Source of the DNA: Hyphomicrobiales bacterium | GTDB taxonomy: Bacteria > Pseudomonadota > Alphaproteobacteria > Rhizobiales > Xanthobacteraceae | DNA length: 64,000 nucleotides | NCBI GenBank assembly: GCA_021732215.1 | Contig: JAKFVL010000004.1 | Coordinates: forward strand, 1 to 64,000 | Direction of reading: 5' to 3' | Shown: positions 47,332 through 55,981 of the stretch, one piece after another | How the letters are laid out: the number at the start of each line of letters is the position of its first letter | How positions within the stretch are numbered: the first letter of the stretch is position 1 | Notes under the pieces: generated by a model | What the model saw: the letters and a program-made list of their open reading frames with translations, nothing else | Told to the model about the DNA's origin: nothing | Databases searched by the model: none | Translations under genes and position numbers: made by a program

Positions 47332-48441
47332 TCAGATCACGACACTGAGCCGTTTCGCCGCTCGCGTGATGCCGGTGTAGAGCCAGCGCGCACGTGAATC
47401 CTGAAACGCGAAACTCTCGTCGAACAGCACCACATCGTCCCACTGCGAGCCCTGCGACTTGTGCACCGTGAGCACATAGCCGTAATCGAACTCGTCATAG
47501 GGCTTGCGCTGTTCCCACGGAATCTCCTCGATCTGGCCGCCGAAACAATCGGCGCGCACCGAGACCTTGGTGACTCGGCCGCCGAAATCCTCATCGGGCG
47601 AAACCCGCATGGTGATGATTTTCGATTTCGATTGCGCGCGCGCCTTGACGCGCCACAGACCGCCGTTGAACAGCGCCTTCTTGCGATTGTTGCGCAGGCA
47701 GACGAGCTTGTCGCCGGCGACCGGCAATGGCTCCTCGATGCCCTGCTTCTGGCGGATACGCATGTTGTAGGCGCGCCGCGTGTTGTTGCGGCCGACCAGC
47801 ACCTGATCCGCGCTCATCACCCGCTCCGGGTCGAGCGCGCCGCGCGGGATCACCTCGCTGTCGCCGAATCTCCCGGTCTCGAGCGTGCCGCCCTCGCGGA
47901 TGGTCATCGACATCCGCACGATCGGATCGTTCTGCGCCTGACGATGCACTTCCGTCAGCATCGAGTCCGGTTCCTGATTGGTAAAGAAGCCGCCGCCCTG
48001 GATCGGTGGCAACTGCGCCGGATCGCCGAGCACCAGAAGCGGCGTGCCGAACGACATCAGATCGCGGCCCAGCTCCGCATCGACCATCGAACATTCGTCG
48101 ATCACGATCAGCTTGGCTTTCGACGCAGGCGCATCGTCCCACAGTTCGAAACGCGGCTGCTCATCGCCGGATTCGCGCGTGCGATAGATCAGCGAATGGA
48201 TCGTGGACGCGCCATCGCAACCCTTGTTGCGCATCACCAGCGCGGCCTTACCGGTGAATGCGGCGTACTTCACGCTGCCGTCGACGCCGTCGGCGATATG
48301 CCGTGCCAGTGTCGTCTTGCCGGTGCCGGCATAGCCGAACAACCGGAACACCGGCGGCGTTGCGCCTCGGCCCGGCTTGGCTTTCAGCCAATCGGCAACC
48401 GCTTTCAGCGCGGAATCCTGATGCGGAGTGAAGGAGGTCAT
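47332..48441 (-). CDS. RecD-like AAA+ ATP-dependent DNA helicase
   Basis: 369-residue SF1 helicase of the short RecD2/TraA-like type. Walker A GYAGTGKTTLARHI (near 40), Walker B/Q LIVIDECSMVD, LLVLGDPAQLPPI, TEVHRQA (motif IV region), and motifs V/VI GYVLTVHKSQGSQWDDVVLF and WLYTGITRAAKRL. It lacks the long N-terminal domain of RecD2. ATG 48439-48441, preceded by CTCCTTCAC read in reverse. Confidence 0.9.
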   Translation of the reverse strand: MTSFTPHQDSALKAVADWLKAKPGRGATPPVFRLFGYAGTGKTTLARHIADGVDGSVKYAAFTGKAALVMRNKGCDGASTIHSLIYRTRESGDEQPRFELWDDAPASKAKLIVIDECSMVDAELGRDLMSFGTPLLVLGDPAQLPPIQGGGFFTNQEPDSMLTEVHRQAQNDPIVRMSMTIREGGTLETGRFGDSEVIPRGALDPERVMSADQVLVGRNNTRRAYNMRIRQKQGIEEPLPVAGDKLVCLRNNRKKALFNGGLWRVKARAQSKSKIITMRVSPDEDFGGRVTKVSVRADCFGGQIEEIPWEQRKPYDEFDYGYVLTVHKSQGSQWDDVVLFDESFAFQDSRARWLYTGITRAAKRLSVVI

Positions 48442-48499
48442 GGGTCTCGACAGGCGAGGAATCGCAACCGTTATGCGACTCGCCAGCGCAACGTAGGAC

Positions 48500-48545
48500 A
48501 TGATGCCGAAAAGTGGAAACCGGTTTTTCCGCGATCGTTCGCGCA
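48500..48545. repeat. GAAAAGTGG-type dispersed palindrome
   Basis: CATGATGCCGAAAAGTGGAAACCGGTTTTTCCGCGATCGTTCGCGCAC; the centre GAAAAGTGGAAACCGGTTTTTC is the shared core. Confidence 0.75.
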
Positions 48546-48625
48546 CCATTGTTTCCGGTTCCGTGTTGAACTATCTCCAAGATGGCCGATTGCCGGGCCA
48601 GAAATGCCTAAGCGGAGACCGTTCT

Positions 48626-49012
48626 GTGGAACGCAGACTACTTCAGATCGCGGTCGCGCTTGCGGCCTGCGTCCCGGTGATCGCCGGTGGCTACGGTATG
48701 TGGAAGGGTACGGGCTTTCTCGATCTTGGCACAAATGTCTCAGCCGACAGTCACATCCGGTATCTGTCCGGACTGCTGTTTGGAATCGGCATCGCGTTCT
48801 GGGCCGCGATCCCCCGCATCGAGACGCACAGGGCGCGTTTTTCGCTGCTCACTGCCATCGTATTCGTCGGCGGGCTGGCGCGCTTGTACAGTCTGGCGAT
48901 CCACGGCGTCCCGGAAGGGGGCATGTTGTTCGGGCTTGCGATGGAACTGGTCGTGACGCCTACGATCTGGGCGTGGCAGCGGCGGGTGGCAAGACAATGC
49001 TCAGCATCCTGA
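48626..49012 (+). CDS. DUF4345 domain membrane protein
   Basis: 128 residues with four helices (LQIAVALAACVPVIAGGYG, YLSGLLFGIGIAFWAAI, FSLLTAIVFVGGLARLYSL, LAMELVVTPTIWAWQ). The DUF4345 pattern (G.......S..RY..G......F....P.IE) is visible. GTG 48626 after AGCGGAGACCGTTCT. Function unknown. Confidence 0.8.
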   Translation: MERRLLQIAVALAACVPVIAGGYGMWKGTGFLDLGTNVSADSHIRYLSGLLFGIGIAFWAAIPRIETHRARFSLLTAIVFVGGLARLYSLAIHGVPEGGMLFGLAMELVVTPTIWAWQRRVARQCSAS

Positions 49013-49164
49013 AGCGTATGCTCGTCGGCATCGTTGTCACGTTCACCGCGCTGGTGTTCGCGCTGTATGCCTATAACTTTTATCGCAACTGGAAGAACGC
49101 GCCCGATCCGAACGCGAAGCCGGGTATCATCTTCGAGCGGCAGGACCGGCCGGGGTATTCGTAA
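48997..49164 (+). CDS. small single-pass membrane protein
   Basis: 55 residues: MLSILKRMLVGIVVTFTALVFALYAYNFYRNW, then a hydrophilic Pro-rich tail. Its ATG overlaps the DUF4345 gene end by 16 bases, a coupling arrangement. The charge and hydrophobicity pattern looks real, but nothing else proves it. Confidence 0.5.
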   Translation: MLSILKRMLVGIVVTFTALVFALYAYNFYRNWKNAPDPNAKPGIIFERQDRPGYS

Positions 49165-49175
49165 AGTCAGGTGTA

Positions 49176-49219
49176 ACTGTCATTGCGATTGCTTCGTCGC
49201 TATCGCTCCTCGCAATGAC
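49176..49219. repeat. dispersed hairpin
   Basis: GTCATTGCGATTGCTTCGTCGCTATCGCTCCTCGCAATGACGCG: inverted CGCAATGAC ends. Confidence 0.7.
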
Positions 49220-49229
49220 GCGCGGGCTT

Positions 49230-50612
49230 CTACATCGCCGCCATGTTGCGATAGTCGGGCGTTCCTGCGCCGGCCGGCGTGATTGGCATGCCGCCGTCGG
49301 CATACTCGTTCAGCTTGTTGCGCAGCGTGCGGATCGAGATGCCGAGAATATTCGCGGCATGGGTGCGGTTGCCGAGGCAATGCTTGAGCGTCTCCAGAAT
49401 GAGATCACGCTCCACATCCGCGACGGTGCGGCCGACCAGCGCGCGCGTCACCTGCTCGGCAGCAAACGTCGCATGAGCCACGGCGGCGGGTGTTTTCGCG
49501 GTGTCGAGCCGGTCGCCATCCGGCGTCAGGATCGCCTCGGGGCCGATCTCGTCGCCGTCCGCCATCAGCACCGAGCGGTGGATGGTGTTTTCCAGCTCAC
49601 GAACGTTGCCTTGCCATCGGTTCGCGGTCAGCAATTTGCGCGCCTCGGCCGAGATCGGCCGCACCGGCACACCATTGGCTTCGGCGTATTTCCTGGCGAA
49701 ATGCTGCGCCAGTTCGAGAATATCCGCGGGCCGTTCGCGCAGCGCCGGGATCTTCAGGTTGACGACGTTCAACCGGAACAGCAGGTCTTCGCGGAACGTG
49801 CCTTCGCGCACCGCGTCTGCGAGATTGCGGTTCGACGTGGCGAGAATGCGGATATCGACGGGGACCGGTTTGCTGCCGCCGACGCGGTCGATTACCCGCT
49901 CCTGGATCGCGCGCAGCAGCTTCGATTGCAGCCGTACGTCCATTTCTGAAATTTCGTCGAGCAGCAGCGTGCCGCCGCTGGCTTCCTCGAACTTGCCGAT
50001 GCGCCGGGCGATCGCGCCGGTGAACGCGCCCTTCTCGTGCCCGAACAGCTCGGACTCCAGGAGATGCTCGGGGATCGCGGCACAGTTGACCGAAATGAAC
50101 GGCCGCTTGGCCCGGTTGGAGCGGGTGTGCACATAGCGCGCCAGCACTTCCTTGCCGGTGCCGGATTCGCCGGTAATCATCACCGAGGCGTCGGAGCCCG
50201 CGATCTGCTGCGCCATCTTGATGACGCGGGCCATCGATTCATCGCGGTAGATCAGATCGCGGGAATCGTTGGCCACGGCGGCGAGCACCGCTGCGATCAG
50301 TTCATGATCCGGCGGCAGCGGGATGTATTCCTTGGCGCCGGCATGAATGGCAGCGACCGCGGCGCGCGCATCGTTGGTGATGCCGCAGGCGACGATCGGG
50401 ACGTGAATATGCTCGGCTTCCAGCCGCATCACGAGGTCGCGAATGTCGAGGCCGACATCGACCAGCAGCAGGTCCGAGCCCTTGCCGTTGCGCAGCACGT
50501 TCATGGCCTGATCGGTATCGACGGCGTGGGTAACGGACGCGCCGTTGTCCATCGCTATCTTGGTTGCCGCGGTCAACTGGCCCTTAAGGGTGCCGACAAT
50601 GAGAAGCCGCAT
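49230..50612 (-). CDS. flbD: sigma-54-dependent flagellar regulator FlbD
   Basis: 460-residue activator of late flagellar genes. A receiver-like domain (1-120) keeps the central Asp (LLLVDVGLD) but lacks the acidic pocket, as FlbD does elsewhere. The AAA+ domain has ITGESGTGKEVLARYVH, GAFTGA (sigma-54 contact) and RLNVVNLKIPALRERPADI. The Fis-type HTH is at the C-terminus (THAANILGISIRTLRNKLNEY). Last gene of the cluster, 29 bases beyond fliN. Confidence 0.92.
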   Translation of the reverse strand: MRLLIVGTLKGQLTAATKIAMDNGASVTHAVDTDQAMNVLRNGKGSDLLLVDVGLDIRDLVMRLEAEHIHVPIVACGITNDARAAVAAIHAGAKEYIPLPPDHELIAAVLAAVANDSRDLIYRDESMARVIKMAQQIAGSDASVMITGESGTGKEVLARYVHTRSNRAKRPFISVNCAAIPEHLLESELFGHEKGAFTGAIARRIGKFEEASGGTLLLDEISEMDVRLQSKLLRAIQERVIDRVGGSKPVPVDIRILATSNRNLADAVREGTFREDLLFRLNVVNLKIPALRERPADILELAQHFARKYAEANGVPVRPISAEARKLLTANRWQGNVRELENTIHRSVLMADGDEIGPEAILTPDGDRLDTAKTPAAVAHATFAAEQVTRALVGRTVADVERDLILETLKHCLGNRTHAANILGISIRTLRNKLNEYADGGMPITPAGAGTPDYRNMAAM

Positions 50613-50641
50613 GTTGATCTCCTGTTAATCCCGTTCAGCGC

Positions 50642-50995
50642 TTACGAGCGCTCTGCCTTGATGATTTCCGTCATGGTCACGCCGAGCTTGTCCTCGACGA
50701 GGACGACTTCGCCGCGCGCCACCAGACGATCGTTGACGTAGATATCGATCGATTCGCCGACGCGGCGGTCGAGTTCCAGCACGCTGCCGGGTCCGAGTTT
50801 CAGCAATTGGCCGACGTCCATGCGCGACCGGCCGAGCACGGCCGAGACTTGCACCGGAACGTCGAACACCGCTTCGAGGTCGGCCGCGGTGCGCGCGCTC
50901 TGCTCGTCGTCATTGCGGTAGGCAACGTCGTCGAGCGGTGGCGAATTCGCCGCGTTCAGGTCGGGTAGCGGAACGTTGGTGTCGGTATCGCTCAT
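50642..50995 (-). CDS. fliN: flagellar motor switch protein FliN
   Basis: 117-residue C-ring protein. After a short acidic leader come VFDVPVQVSAVLGRSRMDVGQLLKLGPGSVLELDR and VYVNDRLVARGEVV-like IYVNDRLVARGEVVLVED, the SpoA/FliN fold. It works with FliG in torque and switching. ATG 50993-50995. Confidence 0.96.
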   Translation of the reverse strand: MSDTDTNVPLPDLNAANSPPLDDVAYRNDDEQSARTAADLEAVFDVPVQVSAVLGRSRMDVGQLLKLGPGSVLELDRRVGESIDIYVNDRLVARGEVVLVEDKLGVTMTEIIKAERS

Positions 50996-51015
50996 GTTCT
51001 ATTCCTTCCAGGCCT

Positions 51016-51642
51016 TCAGGTGCCGGCCTGATTGCGGGCGGCCATATAGCGACCCACCAGTTCGTCGATCTTCGCTTCGATAGCCGAGCGGTCGAGTGTC
51101 ACCCCCCCGTCGGCCCATTCGATCTTGCAGTCCCCGGCCGGAATCTCCGGCTGGGCGAGAATCACAAGCCGGCCCTCGTAGCCGCATTGCTTCGATAGCC
51201 GTTCGATCTGCTCACGCGCCTTGTCATAGAGCTGGTCGTTGACACGGATCGCGATATGCGGCGTGGCGACCAGATGCCGGAAGCAATCCTCGACCAGCGC
51301 CATGATCTCGGTCAGCGGCTCGGCCGCGACCAGACTCGTGCAGAGCTTGCGTGCGACGGCGACCGCGACATCGACAGCCTCCGTCTCCATCTTGTTCTCG
51401 ACGGTTGAAAACCTGCCTGCGATCGAGGTCAGCGATAGCGCGATCTCCTCCAGAGCGAGCGCTGCGCGGCGGTCGCTTTCGGCGCGGGCTTCGCGCTGCG
51501 CCGCGTCGAAGCCGTCGCGATAGCTGCGGGCTTCCGCTGCGGCGAGCTGGGCTGCGAATTCCTCCCTCGCCGCTGCGCGGTTCTTGAGCGCATCCGGGAC
51601 CGAGAAGTCGTCCTCGAACAGGAATTTTGCGGTTGCGCCCAT
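51016..51642 (-). CDS. fliH: flagellar assembly protein FliH-like
   Basis: 208 residues: FLFEDDFS start, long Ala/Arg/Glu-rich coiled coil (about 20-100), then a V1-E-like C-terminal part (AVAVARKLCTSLV, FRHLVATPHIAIRVN, VILAQPEIPAGDCKIEWADGG). FliH regulates the export ATPase FliI, which is not in this window. ATG 51640-51642 overlaps the fliG TGA by one base (TGATG), so translation is coupled. Confidence 0.85.
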   Translation of the reverse strand: MGATAKFLFEDDFSVPDALKNRAAAREEFAAQLAAAEARSYRDGFDAAQREARAESDRRAALALEEIALSLTSIAGRFSTVENKMETEAVDVAVAVARKLCTSLVAAEPLTEIMALVEDCFRHLVATPHIAIRVNDQLYDKAREQIERLSKQCGYEGRLVILAQPEIPAGDCKIEWADGGVTLDRSAIEAKIDELVGRYMAARNQAGT

Positions 51643-52727
51643 CAGTACACCAGCTCGTCGTCGGCGCGGTTCTTCGCCAGCATGATCTCGCCCTTGGCGG
51701 CGAGGTCCTTGGCAAGGTTGACCAGCAGCGCCTGGGCTTCGTCGACATCGCGCAGACGCACCGGTCCGGCAGCCGCCATGTCGTCGGACAGCATCTTGGC
51801 CGCGCGGCTCGACATATTGCCCATGAAGAATGCGCGGACTTCCTCGTTCGCGCCCTTGAGTGCGATACCGAGCTTTTCCTTGTCGACGTGGCGCATCAGG
51901 GTCTGCGCCGATCCCATGTCGAGCTTGATCAGATCGTCGAAGGTGAACATCAGCGCCTTGATGCGTTCCGCCGACTCCCGGTTTTCCTCTTCGAGCGAGG
52001 TAATGAACCGGGTTTCGGTCTGGCGATCGAAGTTGTTGAAGATTTCGGCCATCACCTCGTGCGCATCGCGGCGCCGGGTCTGCGACAGGTTCGACATGAA
52101 CTCGATGCGCAGGGTCTGCTCGACGCGCTCGATGACCTCTTTCTGGACCGCCTCCATCTTGAGCATCCGGCCGACGACATCGAGCGCGAGCTCTTCGGGC
52201 AGGATCGAGAGCACGCGCGCGGCATGTTCCGGCTTCAGCTTGGAGAGAACCACGGCGATGGTCTGCGGATATTCGTTCTTCAGATAGTTCGCGAGAACCT
52301 CTTCCTGAACGTTGGACAGCTTTTCCCACATGTTGCGCCCCGCCGGTCCTCGAATTTCTTCCATGATGCCGGAGACCCGGTCGTTCGGCAGATACTGCGC
52401 GAGCAAACGTTCGGTCGCGTCGAAGTTGCCCATCAGCGCGCCCGACGCCGACATGCGGGAGACGAATTCCAGCAGCAGGTCCTCGACGGTTTCGGTTTCG
52501 ACAGTGCCGAGCGTCGACATGCCGAGCGAGAGTTCGCGCAGCTCGTCGTCGTCCAGCATGCCCCAGATCTTGCCGCCATGCTTCTCGCCGAGTGCCAGCA
52601 TCAGGATTGCGGCGCGTTTCGGTCCGCTCAGTTTTTCGCTGGCGGCACGGCCTCCCTGCTTGCTGGCAAGCATCGCAACCGTGCCATGCAGGTCACTCAT
52701 CTGTTGTGTTGCGGGAGGCTGTGCCAT
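51642..52727 (-). CDS. fliG: flagellar motor switch protein FliG
   Basis: 361-residue rotor protein binding FliF and Mot[27 protein letters not shown] at the N-terminus, the middle [22 protein letters not shown] armadillo, and the C-terminal torque helix ([10 protein letters not shown]-like [22 protein letters not shown]) with charged residues. ATG 52725-52727; the stop of fliF is 6 bases upstream. Confidence 0.97.
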   Translation of the reverse strand: MAQPPATQQMSDLHGTVAMLASKQGGRAASEKLSGPKRAAILMLALGEKHGGKIWGMLDDDELRELSLGMSTLGTVETETVEDLLLEFVSRMSASGALMGNFDATERLLAQYLPNDRVSGIMEEIRGPAGRNMWEKLSNVQEEVLANYLKNEYPQTIAVVLSKLKPEHAARVLSILPEELALDVVGRMLKMEAVQKEVIERVEQTLRIEFMSNLSQTRRRDAHEVMAEIFNNFDRQTETRFITSLEEENRESAERIKALMFTFDDLIKLDMGSAQTLMRHVDKEKLGIALKGANEEVRAFFMGNMSSRAAKMLSDDMAAAGPVRLRDVDEAQALLVNLAKDLAAKGEIMLAKNRADDELVY

Positions 52728-52733
52728 GTCGTG

Positions 52734-54386
52734 TTACGCCGGTTCTGCTAGCCATTGACGAATGATCGAGACGGTTTCGTTCGGATTCTTTTCGGCCAGT
52801 TCGCCGACGCGCGCGACCGCTGCGGCATGCGCCTGGCCCTGCGACGCGGCGGCATCGATCATGGTCGGACCGCCGTGGCTGGCGATCTGCTGCAATTCGG
52901 TTTCGGCGATCGGTGGCGGGGGCGCCGCCGCAGGCGCGACTTCCTGCGACACGATGCGGCGAACCAGCGGACGGATCACCATGAACAGCACCACGATGCC
53001 CAGCAGCATCATGACGCCGAGTTCGATCACGCTCATCACGTCGCTTTTGGTGAATTGCAGGAAGCCCAGGACACCGGCCGGTTCTGCGACCGGCGGGGTC
53101 ACCGGCGCTTCGGCAAAACGGAGATTGACCACCTCGATCTGGTCGCCGCGCCTCTGGTCGAAGCCGATCGCCGAGCGCACCAGCGCCGCGATCCTGTCGA
53201 GGTCTTCCTTGGCGCGCGGCTGGTAGAGAATCTCGCCCTTGTCGTTCTTGCCGTAGGTGCCGTCGACCAGAACCGCGACGGAGACGCGGTTGACGCGCCC
53301 GGCTTCGGTCACTTCGGTCTTGGTGGTGCGCGAGATCTCGTAGTTGTTGACTTCTTCGCTCTTCTTGCTCTGGTCGCGCGCCGTCGGCGTCTGTTGCTGC
53401 TGCTGGTTGCCTGGCAGTTCGTTGTTGACGGTGACCTGGCCATTGCTGTCCGCGGTCGCCGATGTTTCCTCGCGGGTCTGGCTCGAGCGCAACACCCGGC
53501 CTTCCGGATCGAACGTGTCGGTGGTTTGCGTGGTCTTGTTGAAATCGAATTCGGCTGACAACTGCACGCGGGTGCGGCCCGCGCCGACCACCGACGAGAC
53601 GATGCCTTCGACCTGCTCGCGTAGCCGGCGCTCGTAGGCGGTGCGCCGCTCGTCGCCGCTCAGGCCGTCGACCGAGGTGCTGCCCGTGGCGCCATTGGCC
53701 AGTAATTGTCCGCTTTCGTCGACGATCGAGACGCGCTGAGCCTTCAGTCCGTTGACGGCGGATGCCACGACATGGCGGATGGCGCGAACCTGCTGCGGCT
53801 CGAGCCCGCCGCGCACCCGCAGCACGATCGAGGCGGATGGCTCGGGCGCTTCGCGGGCGAACAGCGGCCGTTCAGGCAGCACGAGATGGACGCGGGCTGC
53901 TTGAACGCGGTCGATGGCCTTGATGGTGCGGGCCAGCTCGCCCTCGAGCGCGCGCAGATGGTTGATGTTCTGCACGAAGCTCGTGGTGCCCAGCGCATCC
54001 GACTTGTCGAAAATCTCATAACCGACGCCGCCGCCTTTCGGCAGGTTGCTTTCGGCGAGTTTCAGCCGCAGCCGCGTCACCCGGTCTTTCGGCACCATGA
54101 TGACGGCGCCTTCGTTGCGGATTTCGTAGGGAATCGCCTGCCGGTCGAGCTCCTTGATGACGCTGTTGGAGTCTTCGAACGTCAAATCGGTATAGAGCGT
54201 GGTCATTTGCGGCGCGGTCACCCGCATGATGACAAAGGCAAAGAAGCCCATCAGCGCGAGGGAAACGACAACCATGGCCATCAGCCGGCCAGCGCCGAGA
54301 CCCTTCAAGAATGTCAGGAGATTCTGCAACGAACCACACGCCCCAAGGATTCGGCGAATTGCGCCGACTGGGCAAAATTTGCCCAT
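52734..54386 (-). CDS. fliF: flagellar MS-ring protein FliF
   Basis: 550-residue inner-membrane ring protein. First helix RLMAMVVVSLALMGFFAFVIM, two ring-building motifs (PYEIRNEGAVIMVPKDRVTRLRL and RVQAARVHLVLPERPLFAREAPEPSASIVLRV), a Gln-rich loop near residue 350, and the second helix VIELGVMMLLGIVVLFMVIRPLV. The C-terminal tail binds FliG. ATG 54386 is used; a TTG at 54327-54329 giving LQNLLTFLKGLGAGRL is the likelier real start (531 residues). The promoter lies in 54387-54656. Confidence 0.94.
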   Translation of the reverse strand: MGKFCPVGAIRRILGACGSLQNLLTFLKGLGAGRLMAMVVVSLALMGFFAFVIMRVTAPQMTTLYTDLTFEDSNSVIKELDRQAIPYEIRNEGAVIMVPKDRVTRLRLKLAESNLPKGGGVGYEIFDKSDALGTTSFVQNINHLRALEGELARTIKAIDRVQAARVHLVLPERPLFAREAPEPSASIVLRVRGGLEPQQVRAIRHVVASAVNGLKAQRVSIVDESGQLLANGATGSTSVDGLSGDERRTAYERRLREQVEGIVSSVVGAGRTRVQLSAEFDFNKTTQTTDTFDPEGRVLRSSQTREETSATADSNGQVTVNNELPGNQQQQQTPTARDQSKKSEEVNNYEISRTTKTEVTEAGRVNRVSVAVLVDGTYGKNDKGEILYQPRAKEDLDRIAALVRSAIGFDQRRGDQIEVVNLRFAEAPVTPPVAEPAGVLGFLQFTKSDVMSVIELGVMMLLGIVVLFMVIRPLVRRIVSQEVAPAAAPPPPIAETELQQIASHGGPTMIDAAASQGQAHAAAVARVGELAEKNPNETVSIIRQWLAEPA

Positions 54387-54572
54387 GGGATGGTTTCCAT
54401 ATGGTTAACAAAGGTAAATGCCGGTGGCGAAATATGGATATGCCGAGAAAGCGGCTTCCCCGGGAGCATTTTCCGGCTAAGTGAATCCGGTTAGCCGTCA
54501 GAAAATGCGCTGAATATGAACTAGCGCGTATTCTGCCGCAGATAAGTCTACGCAATCTGCGTAAACTTGATT

Positions 54573-54605
54573 GCGATGCAAAACCGGCATCCACTTTGCG
54601 GAATA
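54573..54605. repeat. GAAAAGTGG-type dispersed palindrome (inverted)
   Basis: TTGCGATGCAAAACCGGCATCCACTTTGCGGAATACGCGC is the reverse of the 17717 copy, in the fliF-sciP gap. Confidence 0.75.
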
Positions 54606-54656
54606 CGCGCTGGGGAAGCCGGGTTTTCGGCGAATTGAGCTGATTTCAGTGAGAGC

Positions 54657-54932
54657 TTACTGGCGATACTGCTGGATGCGGGTGGTGCGCAGTCCGGCAA
54701 GCCCATGCTGGTCGATCGAGAACTGCCAGGACAGGAATTCGTCCACGGTCAGGGTATAGCGGCTGCAGGCTTCTTCAAGCGACAGCAGACCGCCGCGAAC
54801 GGCGGCGACGACTTCGGCTTTGCGGCGGATCACCCACCGCTTTGTCCCTGGCGCCGGCAAATCCGCAATCGTCAGCGGACTGCCATCGGGTCCGATGACG
54901 TATTTGACCCTCGGGCGATGGGCTTCTGTCAT
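54657..54932 (-). CDS. sciP: CtrA inhibitor SciP (DUF1153)
   Basis: 91-residue helix-turn-helix protein that binds CtrA at promoters and blocks it early in the cell cycle. The DUF1153 signature is complete: RVKYVIGPDGSPLTIADLP, RWVIRRKAEVVAAVRGGLLSLEEAC, YTLTVDEFLSWQ. ATG 54930-54932. It sits next to fliF, tying flagellar class II genes to the CtrA cycle. Confidence 0.93.
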   Translation of the reverse strand: MTEAHRPRVKYVIGPDGSPLTIADLPAPGTKRWVIRRKAEVVAAVRGGLLSLEEACSRYTLTVDEFLSWQFSIDQHGLAGLRTTRIQQYRQ

Positions 54933-55195
54933 GGCGTACTCACAAACTCTTACAACTACACTCCGGCCAAGTTACCCGTGTCGGCTTAAAATTTGGCTAA
55001 GCACAATCGTTCAATGAGAATTGCCTTGAAACTGCCCAAAACATTCAGCCCGGCGATCGCTCGCCGAGCCAAAATGCTAACAGGGTGTGAACGCGGCGGG
55101 GCGTCAGTGGAGTGGATGTGACGTTCGCTACCCGCCTTGGCGCGGGCTCGCCATGCGAAACTCAAATCCTTTGCTCCACTGGATCGATATTTGCT

Positions 55196-55264
55196 GGTGG
55201 TCCTTTTATTCCAGCATTCGCAGGAATGCCTCCGAACGGGATGCGAATGCTGGAATCGGACCAC
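55196..55264. terminator. long hairpin behind flgD
   Basis: Read on the minus strand just after flgD: the arms TTCCAGCATTCGCA (55209-55222) and TGCGAATGCTGGAA (55242-55255) are perfect, and GTGGTCC/GGACCAC extend them outward with a small bulge. It looks like both a stem-loop terminator and a dispersed repeat. No T-run. The rest of 54933-55263 holds a further imperfect palindrome and no gene. Confidence 0.55.
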
Positions 55265-55971
55265 TACGAGCCGGTGCTGGCCCTGGCGATGATCTTGTTG
55301 ATCTTGTCGACGGTAAACGTCTGTCCGCCGATCGAGAGCAGCGGCGGCGTCTTTGTCAGATCCGCGGAATCGACCACGCCTGCAATCTGGGTGATCACAG
55401 GGACGGCCGCGTTCGAAGCATCCTTGGCGACGACTTCGATCGTGTAGCTGCCTTCGGGCCACTGGGTGCCGTCGGCGCCCTTGCCGTCCCACCGGAACGT
55501 CTGGTCTCCGGGGTTGACCGAGTATTTTCCGGAGAACGCCGTGACACCGGCCTCGTTCTTGATGAAGACGTCGGCGGAGGCCGGTTTTGTGACGTTGAGA
55601 TTCCACGCCGCGCCGTTGGTCCCGAGTGTGGTCGTCCGCCCGTCCACCAGGGCCGTTGCGCCGACGAAATTCAGAGCCTGGCTCGCTTGTGCGGTTTTTT
55701 GCAGGTCGACCAGCGAGGTGAGCTGCTCGTTCGACTTGAGCTGCTGCTCGACGCCTGCGAACTGCACGAGTTGCTGGGTGAACTGGTTGGTGTCCAGCGG
55801 ATCGAGCGGGTTCTGGTTCTGCAGCTGCGTGGTCAGCAGCGTCAGAAAGGTCTGGAAGTTGCTCGCAAGCGTCGTGGACGAAGTCGTGGATTTGCCCCCG
55901 CCCGAGCTCGCCGCGGGAAGCGGCGTCGTACCGGAAACGACTTGCGATGGAAACGTTGCCTCACCAGCCAT
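55264..55971 (-). CDS. flgD: flagellar hook-capping protein FlgD
   Basis: 235 residues. Conserved N-terminal FLTLLTTQLQNQNPLDPLDTNQFTQQLVQFAGVEQQ, then the FLN-like cap domain (GAAWNLNVTKPASADVFIK, FRWDGKGADGTQWPEGSYTIEVVAKD) and a Tudor-like end. It caps the growing hook and cooperates with FliK just upstream. ATG 55969-55971, 10 bases after the fliK stop. Confidence 0.97.
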   Translation of the reverse strand: MAGEATFPSQVVSGTTPLPAASSGGGKSTTSSTTLASNFQTFLTLLTTQLQNQNPLDPLDTNQFTQQLVQFAGVEQQLKSNEQLTSLVDLQKTAQASQALNFVGATALVDGRTTTLGTNGAAWNLNVTKPASADVFIKNEAGVTAFSGKYSVNPGDQTFRWDGKGADGTQWPEGSYTIEVVAKDASNAAVPVITQIAGVVDSADLTKTPPLLSIGGQTFTVDKINKIIARASTGS

Positions 55972-55981
55972 GGTGCTCTCC

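Noticed and set aside
47461-49164. 567-codon plus-strand frame over the helicase gene
   Set aside because: Mostly antisense to the helicase; only its last 55 codons (from ATG 48997) look like a real small membrane protein.
49230-50612. degenerate receiver domain of FlbD as a novelty
   Set aside because: Loss of the acidic pocket is, as I recall, a known property of FlbD proteins.
54387-54656. sigma-54 promoter for fliF
   Set aside because: I looked for a TGGCAC-N5-TTGC type site read leftward and found no convincing match.
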